This document shows, piece after piece, positions 14,288 through 19,058 of a stretch of DNA of 19,058 nucleotides. The notes beneath the pieces were generated by a model. That model was not told where the DNA came from. It saw only the letters and a list, made by a program, of their open reading frames with translations, and ran no database searches. The stretch covers positions 1 to 19,058 of the forward strand of contig JAISJZ010000113.1 in assembly GCA_031261125.1 (NCBI GenBank), written 5' to 3'. The translations under genes and the position numbers were made by a program. Every line of letters starts with the position of its first letter. Position 1 is the first letter of the stretch. Source of the stretch: Planctomycetaceae bacterium (lineage in GTDB: Bacteria > Planctomycetota > Planctomycetia > Pirellulales > Thermoguttaceae).

Positions 14288-16417
14288 ATGAAACAATTCT
14301 TTTTTGCTTTGGCGATGATTTTACCGGCAACTTTCATTTCGTTTCCGTTGCCGGTTGTTGCACAGACGTTCGATTATCCGACGGCAAAACGCGGCGAACA
14401 AATGGACGACTATTTCGGAACAACGGTTGCCGATCCGTACCGCTGGATGGAAACAAACGATACGCCGGAATTGACGGCGTGGATCGACGCCGAAAATAAA
14501 TCGACGGCAAAATATCTCGATTCGATTCCGCTCCGCGATGAACTGAAAAAACGCTTGACCGAAATCGTCGATTATCCGAAGTATTCCTTGCCGTGGAAAA
14601 AAGCCGGGAAACTGTTTTACTTCCAAAACAGCGGACTGCAAAATCAATCCGTGCTTTATGTCATTGATGAATACAAAGGCAAAATCGACGGCGCACGGGA
14701 ACTGCTCGACCCCAACAAATTGTCCGACGACGGGACAGTCGCATTGCAAAACGTCGAGGTCTCCAAAGACGGAAAATATCTTGCATATTCTATTTCCCGC
14801 AGCGGTTCGGATTGGAACGAAATCAATGTCTTGAAAATTGACGGTAACGAAAAACTCGCCGACCGTATTGAGTGGGTGAAGTTTTCCGGTATCGCTTGGT
14901 ATGGCAACGGTTTTTATTACAGTGCTTACGACGCACCGAAAGGCGATGCCTTGACAACGAAGAACGAATATCACAAGATTTTTTATCACAAACTCGGCAC
15001 GGCGCAAAAAGACGATGTGCTGATTCGTGAAGATAAAAATAATCCGCTACGGACCCGGCAAGCGTCAACCGACAAGGACGAAAAATACCTGTTCATCACG
15101 GAAAGCGATTCGACTTACGGAAACTCGCTGTTCTTCAAGGATTTATCGAAAGCGGATAATCCGTTGCAATGTGCTGTCGATGATTTTACGTCGGAAATTG
15201 GCATCATTGAAGTTCTTGACGGTAAGTTTTACGCCCTGACCGACCGCAACGCTTCAAACAAACGGCTCGTTCTCATTGATCCTGCCAAAGCACAGCCGGA
15301 ACATTGGAAAGACGTTATCACGCAAACGGAGAATTTGCTCAAAAACGTTCACTGTTTTGGCGGACAATTTTTCGTCACATATTTGAAAGACGCTGCCGAT
15401 GCGGTTTATCAATATAGCATCGAAGGCAAACAGCAGGGGGAATTCCCGCTGCCGACGCTTGGTGTTGCGGGCTTTTCCGGTGATAAAGACGAAAAGGAGT
15501 TTTTTTATTCGTTCACGTCGTTTTTGTATCCGAGTGTCATTTATCGTGCAAATGTTCATGCGCCAGGTAACGAAAGTGTTGTGATTTTTCCGTCCGCCGT
15601 CAACTTCAAAACGGACGATTACCAAACGGAGCGAGTGTTTTACACCAACTCCGCCGGTAAAAAAGTTCCGATTTTCCTGACGTATAAAAAGGGCTTGAAA
15701 AAAGACGGCAGTAATCCGACACTGCTTTACGGCTACGGCGGTTTCAATATCAGTATGACTCCGAATTTTTCGCCGTATCGTTTGCCGTTCCTTGAAAAAG
15801 GGGGCATTTATGCTCACACCGTTTTACGCGGCGGCGGAGAATACGGCGACGATTGGCACAAAGCCGGTACGAAATTGCAAAAGCAGAACGTGTTCGACGA
15901 CTTTGCAGCGGCGGCTGAATTTCTCATTAAGGAAAAATACACGTCGCCGGAAAAGTTAGCCGTCAACGGCGGTTCGAACGGCGGCTTGCTTGTCGGAGCC
16001 TCGGTAACACAGCGTCCTGATCTTTTCAAGGCATCGGTTGCGCAGGTCGGCGTTTTGGATATGCTGCGGTATCATAAATTTACGATTGGCTGGGCTTGGG
16101 CGACCGATTACGGAACGAGCGAAGAGAGCAAGGAAATGTTTGAATATCTTTTGAAGTATTCGCCGCTGCACAACGTCCAAGCCGGTGTCAATTATCCGGC
16201 AACGTTGGTGATGACTTCCGACCACGACGACCGCGTTGTTCCGGCTCATTCGTTCAAATTCACGGCGGAGATGCAGTCGAAAAGTACGAGCAAGAATCCC
16301 GTGTACATTCGCATCGAAACGAAAGCGGGACACGGAGCCGGCAAGCCTATTAGCAAACGGATTGACGAACAAGCCGACATTTGGACATTCCTCTGTAATC
16401 AGTTGGGTATGAAATAA
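14288..16417 (+). CDS. Prolyl oligopeptidase, exported (family S9A)
   Basis: Serine peptidase cleaving after proline in short peptides; 709 residues from ATG 14288. I prefer this start over the in-frame GTG at 14279 because AGGTGA lies 5 bases upstream of it and the signal peptide (MKQFFFALAMILPATFIS...VVAQ) begins cleanly. The N-terminal cap DYFGTTVADPYRWMET is typical of the family, followed by a seven-bladed propeller (about 75-430) and the alpha/beta-hydrolase domain starting near LLYGYGGFNISMTPNFSP. Catalytic residues are Ser563 in NGGSNGGLL, Asp647 (or the adjacent Asp648) in SDHDDRVVPAHS and His682 in KAGHGAGKP. GGGEYGDDWHKAG, the substrate-site stretch, is intact. Length agrees with family members of about 700. 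It probably degrades peptides in the periplasm. A hairpin at 16425 follows. Confidence 0.96.
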   Translation: MKQFFFALAMILPATFISFPLPVVAQTFDYPTAKRGEQMDDYFGTTVADPYRWMETNDTPELTAWIDAENKSTAKYLDSIPLRDELKKRLTEIVDYPKYSLPWKKAGKLFYFQNSGLQNQSVLYVIDEYKGKIDGARELLDPNKLSDDGTVALQNVEVSKDGKYLAYSISRSGSDWNEINVLKIDGNEKLADRIEWVKFSGIAWYGNGFYYSAYDAPKGDALTTKNEYHKIFYHKLGTAQKDDVLIREDKNNPLRTRQASTDKDEKYLFITESDSTYGNSLFFKDLSKADNPLQCAVDDFTSEIGIIEVLDGKFYALTDRNASNKRLVLIDPAKAQPEHWKDVITQTENLLKNVHCFGGQFFVTYLKDAADAVYQYSIEGKQQGEFPLPTLGVAGFSGDKDEKEFFYSFTSFLYPSVIYRANVHAPGNESVVIFPSAVNFKTDDYQTERVFYTNSAGKKVPIFLTYKKGLKKDGSNPTLLYGYGGFNISMTPNFSPYRLPFLEKGGIYAHTVLRGGGEYGDDWHKAGTKLQKQNVFDDFAAAAEFLIKEKYTSPEKLAVNGGSNGGLLVGASVTQRPDLFKASVAQVGVLDMLRYHKFTIGWAWATDYGTSEESKEMFEYLLKYSPLHNVQAGVNYPATLVMTSDHDDRVVPAHSFKFTAEMQSKSTSKNPVYIRIETKAGHGAGKPISKRIDEQADIWTFLCNQLGMK

Positions 16418-16424
16418 TTTTAGC

Positions 16425-16444
16425 CGGTTTTCCTTGGGAAACCG
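16425..16444 (+). terminator. Hairpin after the prolyl oligopeptidase gene
   Basis: CGGTTTTC-CTTG-GGAAACCG forms an 8-bp stem (one U-G pair) with a 4-nt loop, starting 7 bases past the stop. No U-run follows, so termination would be weak or Rho-aided. It directly abuts the -35 box of the next promoter. Confidence 0.5.
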
Positions 16445-16474
16445 TTGCAAACAGCCCGCGTTGTCCGGTACAAT
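16445..16474 (+). promoter_or_regulatory. Candidate promoter of the DhaK gene
   Basis: TTGCAA (16445-16450), 18 bases, TACAAT (16469-16474). This places transcription start near 16481, about 37 bases before the chosen ATG, and supports rejecting the longer open frame that begins before the promoter. It shares CGGTACAAT with the promoter candidate at 14080-14107. Confidence 0.45.
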
Positions 16475-16517
16475 GACGTTGGCTTTGTACTTTCCTACCT
16501 CCTATCCCTATACTGTT

Positions 16518-17516
16518 ATGGCAATGAAGAAATTCATCAACGACCCGAACAATCTGACAAAGGAATTGCTCGAAGGTCTTGCGTTGGCGTATCCGAAACA
16601 AGTGAAACTCTCCGGCGAAAAAATCGTCGTTCGGGCAGTGCCGAAGGCGAAAGACAAAGTGGCAATCGTTACGCTCGGCGGGGCGGGACACGAACCGGCG
16701 TTAAGCGGTTTCGTAGGCGAAGGAATGTTGGATGCGTCTGTTGTCGGCGATATTTTTGCGGCTCCGGGCGGTCCGAAAGTTCTTGATGCCTTACGTCTTT
16801 TCAAAGACCATCCGGGTATTCTTCTCGTGATTTTGAACCACGCCGGCGATGTGATGAACGGTAATTTGGCATTCAATATGGCGGTCAAAGAAGGAATTAA
16901 CGTCAAGAAGATTTTGACGGCGGAAGACATCGCGCCGGGATTGGATGCGCCGATTGAAGACCGCCGCGGATTGGGCGGCTGTATTCCGCTGATTAAAGTT
17001 GCTGGTGCGGTTGCGGAAGCCGGAAAATCATTGAGCGAAGTGCTGGCGGTTGCCGAGCGGTTCAACCAAACGATGGCAACACTTGCTGTAACAATGAAGA
17101 CGGCAACGCATCCGCAGTCGGGACAGTACATTTCGGAACTGCCGGACGACAAGATGGAAATCGGAATGGGACAGCACGGCGAAGGCGGCGGTACCGGTCC
17201 GCAGAACATTCTTTCCGCAGATGAAACCGCAGAAACAATAGTCAAAAAACTCATTGCGGCAACAAAACTGCAAAAGGGTGATAAGGCGGTGCTGATTATT
17301 AACGGTTCCGGTGCGACGACGCTGATGGAAATGCTCATTGTGTTCCGCCGGGCGCATCAGGTTCTTACCGGGACGGGCATCAATGTCGTTGCCGGTCGCT
17401 GCGATGAAATCCTGACGGTTCAGGAAGCGGCGGGTTTCCAGATGTTCCTTGCGAAGGTCGATGATGAAACGCAGAAGTATTACGAGGCACCGAGCAGCAC
17501 GCCGTACTGGAAGTAG
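16518..17516 (+). CDS. Dihydroxyacetone kinase subunit DhaK-like protein, stand-alone
   Basis: DhaK fold, 333 residues, cytoplasmic. DhaK binds dihydroxyacetone (or other short ketoses) covalently through a histidine. Starting at the second ATG (16524) the residues coincide with E. coli DhaK numbering: His56 in GGAGHEPALSG, Asp109 in NHAGDVMN and the hemiaminal-forming His218 in MEIGMGQHGE. DRRGLGG and KVAGAVAEAGKSL are further family blocks. The frame is open upstream to 16434, but that part overlaps the promoter and is not DhaK-like; no Shine-Dalgarno separates 16518 from 16524. No DhaL (ATP-binding) or DhaM (PTS) gene is adjacent. Loops around the active site differ from E. coli (KNYTGD is LNHAGD; FTSPTP is FAAPGGP; HGEPGIDRR is HGEGGGTGPQ), so the substrate may be another ketose or the protein may act differently. 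Confidence 0.85.
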   Translation: MAMKKFINDPNNLTKELLEGLALAYPKQVKLSGEKIVVRAVPKAKDKVAIVTLGGAGHEPALSGFVGEGMLDASVVGDIFAAPGGPKVLDALRLFKDHPGILLVILNHAGDVMNGNLAFNMAVKEGINVKKILTAEDIAPGLDAPIEDRRGLGGCIPLIKVAGAVAEAGKSLSEVLAVAERFNQTMATLAVTMKTATHPQSGQYISELPDDKMEIGMGQHGEGGGTGPQNILSADETAETIVKKLIAATKLQKGDKAVLIINGSGATTLMEMLIVFRRAHQVLTGTGINVVAGRCDEILTVQEAAGFQMFLAKVDDETQKYYEAPSSTPYWK

Positions 17517-17532
17517 TATTTCGTCCGTTTTG

Positions 17533-17550
17533 CCGCCGTTTCTGCGGCGG
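17533..17550 (+). repeat. GC hairpin after the DhaK gene, copy 2 of a dispersed element
   Basis: CCGCCGTTTCTGCGGCGG has a 6-bp stem and a 6-nt loop, starting 17 bases past the DhaK stop, without a U-run. With one flanking base before and three after, it matches the hairpin at 4957-4974 at 20 of 22 positions, and the two differences fall at the top of the stem or in the loop. Confidence 0.65.
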
Positions 17551-17569
17551 TTGAAACTGTTGGAAAATA

Positions 17570-17842
17570 GTGAAAAACAATACGATGCTGTCTGAAACGA
17601 ATATCTTCCGTCAAGCGATGCCTTGGTTGTTGACCGCCGCCGTAATGCTGCCGGCGGGATGCGTCTTTCTGTTTGCGTTCGCCCGGCTGTTCGCAATGTT
17701 CGGCGACCCGGTATCGTCTGCCGTTCTTGATTGGACAGCATTCGCCGCTGTCCTGCTTTGGTTTCTCTCCCTTATTGCCTTGCTGTTTTGTACTGCTGCC
17801 GTTCTGCTGAACGGAAAAGCGGAATACTCCGAAGAAGAATAG
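17570..17842 (+). CDS. Small membrane protein with two predicted helices, unknown function
   Basis: I do not recognise a family. From GTG 17570 it has 90 residues: a short polar start, helix 1 about 19-44 (PWLLTAAVMLPAGCVFLFAFARLF), a short loop with FGDPVSSAVLDW, helix 2 about 55-80 (AFAAVLLWFLSLIALLFCTAAVLL) and an acidic tail EYSEEE. The GTG has GGA 5 bases upstream; the ATG at 17585 (85 residues) lacks one but is an acceptable alternative. It follows the DhaK gene by 53 bases including a hairpin and may be its distal operon partner. The hydrophobic pattern and acidic tail argue that it is real rather than a chance frame, and no longer open frame competes on either strand. Confidence 0.6.
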   Translation: MKNNTMLSETNIFRQAMPWLLTAAVMLPAGCVFLFAFARLFAMFGDPVSSAVLDWTAFAAVLLWFLSLIALLFCTAAVLLNGKAEYSEEE

Positions 17843-17844
17843 TA

Positions 17845-17941
17845 CCGTTTCAGGTTCAAAATTATGATAGGAAACAACAGAGCGTAATCAAAGTTTTGCT
17901 TTTGTTTTTGCCTTTTATTCATAGTTTTACGCTTGAAACGG
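17845..17941. other. Long split inverted repeat between convergent genes
   Basis: CCGTTTCA (17845-17852) and AGCGTAA (17881-17887) on the left pair with the contiguous TTACGCT-TGAAACGG (17927-17941) on the right: 15 pairs in all, with a 28-base bulge in the left arm and a T-rich 39-base loop. It occupies almost the whole gap between the small membrane protein and tsaB, and may be a shared terminator or a structured 3' UTR. No simple terminator is visible here. Confidence 0.4.
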
Positions 17942-17947
17942 AAATAG

Positions 17948-18628
17948 TTAAGATGCTGTCAACCGCTCCTCTGCCGCACTTAACCGGGAATACAACGGCA
18001 GCAGCGAAAACGGTGTTTCAGCCGCTTGCTTGTTCAACGCTAATTTTCCGGCTGCCGACGCTTGGGGAAACCAAAATTTTTCTTCGGTAAGTTGAACACC
18101 GAACATTTTTCCGCGGTACCGTTCCAAAGCGGGACCGGTATAAAACAAGTCCGGCTTTTCTTCCGCTTGTTTGAGCCAATCGGCAAGCGGCAGCAGTGCT
18201 GATGCGTCAAACGGTTCATACTCCGAACAGTTATACCGAAACGTTTGAACGGCAACTTCGCCCCGCTGAGCATCAACACCGGCAGTCAGAAATTTCGGCG
18301 GTTCGGGTTGTTCGGCAACGGCGGCGGCAAGTGTTTCAAATGTATTTACAGCAACGATTTTCGCACCAACGGCATAAGCGAATACTTTGGCGGCACTGAT
18401 ACCGGTACGCAATCCGGTGAATGAACCGGGACCGACCACTGCGGCAACAGTATCCACCTGTTGCGGACGGACACCGCTGCGGCGCAGAATATCGTTCATT
18501 GCCGGGGCAAGTGTTTGCGTACTGCGGCGGTCGTGCGGCAATGCTGTTTCCGACAACAGCACCGAATCGTTCAGCAGGGCAACGCTGCCGAACCGTTCCG
18601 TCGTTTCGATTGCTAATAAGATGCTCAC
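17948..18628 (-). CDS. tsaB: tRNA threonylcarbamoyladenosine biosynthesis protein TsaB
   Basis: Universal bacterial TsaB, the non-catalytic partner that binds TsaD and, with TsaE, completes t6A37 on ANN-decoding tRNAs; cytoplasmic. The start chosen is the GTG at 18628, giving 226 residues beginning (M)SILLAIETTERFGSVALL, which matches the usual N-terminus and family length. The frame stays open to 18862, but the extra 78 residues are low-complexity and not TsaB-like. HDRRSTQTLAPAMNDILRRSG and the signature GPGSFTGLRTGISAAKVFAYA (about residues 60-80) are diagnostic; NTFETLAAAVAE follows. The C-terminal half is variable, as usual. No tsaD or rimI is next to it. No clear Shine-Dalgarno precedes the GTG. 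Confidence 0.92.
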   Translation of the reverse strand: MSILLAIETTERFGSVALLNDSVLLSETALPHDRRSTQTLAPAMNDILRRSGVRPQQVDTVAAVVGPGSFTGLRTGISAAKVFAYAVGAKIVAVNTFETLAAAVAEQPEPPKFLTAGVDAQRGEVAVQTFRYNCSEYEPFDASALLPLADWLKQAEEKPDLFYTGPALERYRGKMFGVQLTEEKFWFPQASAAGKLALNKQAAETPFSLLPLYSRLSAAEERLTAS

Positions 18629-19058
18629 AGGAAGATAAAGGTATAGGTGAAGACGGAATTGTAACAAAAATTTCTCAAAGATTCCACCTGTACCTGACGG
18701 ATTGACATTGACGAAAACGGTAATATCACCGGATTGTTTTGAGGAATATATCCGGCGGACAATACCCCAATTTTTTTCCTTGGGTGCATAAAAATTTGGC
18801 GGGGGGTTAGGCAGGTTTCCAAGCGTGTTTCCATTGTTCGGAATAGAGGGCGGCACACACATACCGTCATCTTCTCTGCCTATTCTCTGCCTGCCGCAGC
18901 CGCCAACACGCCTCCGTCTGCTTCAACCGCCGACCTACCAAGGTCATTTCTAATAACCCCTGGTTAATGGACAAAATTATTTAACGGTTTATAATATTGC
19001 CAAATCAATTTATTTCAACCTTTTTTTGTCTCCGATCCGCTGTGGCAATTTAATTTTT
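18629..19058. other. 430-bp region upstream of tsaB, no gene seen
   Basis: No convincing coding frame, tRNA or known RNA is visible. It contains CCGGAT-15 nt-ATCCGG (18729-18755), CCCAA-9 nt-TTGGG with a T7 loop (18766-18784), a G6 run (18801-18806), a short direct repeat of TTCTCTGCCT (18872-18891), a pyrimidine-rich stretch to about 18940 and an A/T-rich end with a plus-strand promoter candidate. The tsaB promoter should lie in the left part, but I could not define it. Confidence 0.5.
18968..18995 (+). promoter_or_regulatory. Candidate plus-strand promoter near the right edge
   Basis: TGGACA (18968-18973), 16 bases, TATAAT (18990-18995) in an A/T-rich stretch. No start codon with an open frame follows within the window, so it would drive a gene or RNA beyond the right edge, divergent from tsaB. 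Confidence 0.45.

Noticed and set aside
16434..16517. Longer DhaK start (TTG at 16434)
   Set aside because: It would include the hairpin and promoter region; DhaK homology begins at MKKFINDP, and E. coli residue numbering fits the start at 16524/16518.
18702..18722. Promoter from TTGACA near 18702 with TAATAT
   Set aside because: The spacer is only about 13 bases, and no gene follows on that strand.
18629..18862. 78-residue N-terminal extension of TsaB
   Set aside because: The extension is not TsaB-like, and the GTG at 18628 gives the standard N-terminus and length.

Overview
The window looks like chromosome from a planctomycete (Planctomycetota). The strongest marker is a DUF1559 / H-X9-DG protein with a GFTLVELLVVIAIIG prepilin-like N-terminus, followed by a small carrier-type lipoprotein. 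A secreted EF-hand protein with Gly/Pro- and Pro/Gln-rich stretches and a CtpA-type S41 protease with a long N-terminal extension fit the same lineage. I see no insertion sequence, prophage, CRISPR array, tRNA or rRNA.

Layout. (1) 6292 down to the left edge, minus strand: six genes that are almost fused to one another: DUF1559 protein, lipoprotein, L-fucose-isomerase-like protein, Gfo/Idh/MocA oxidoreductase, MFS transporter, and an iron-containing alcohol dehydrogenase cut by the window edge. The four metabolic genes overlap or lie 0-2 bases apart, and the isomerase ATG directly follows the lipoprotein stop. This suggests one transcript that couples a surface pseudopilin-like protein and a lipoprotein to uptake and isomerisation/redox of a sugar or sugar acid; the substrate is unknown. 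(2) 6717-10668, plus strand: a secreted EF-hand protein, then a Cache-HAMP-HisKA-HATPase-REC hybrid histidine kinase. (3) 10754-13958, minus strand: the S41 protease and, downstream of it, serC, separated by an A/T-rich terminator region. (4) 14288-17842, plus strand: a secreted prolyl oligopeptidase, a stand-alone DhaK-type protein and a small two-helix membrane protein. (5) 17948-18628, minus strand: tsaB, for the tRNA t6A modification. The right-hand 430 bases hold no gene I can support, but contain a good plus-strand promoter close to the edge.

Points that stand out are an 11-base C/G homopolymer in the leader of the first operon gene, where a one-base slip in either direction gives an early stop; two dispersed non-coding elements (a GCCGCCG hairpin, and an AGGAAAAATTCCT element with a TCTAAAAAT box); an oxidoreductase that appears to lack about 20 residues of its Rossmann fold; an orphan DhaK with altered active-site loops; and paired 2-nt-spaced dyads between the divergent protease and peptidase genes. 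Assignments rest on motif recognition by eye; no database search was run.
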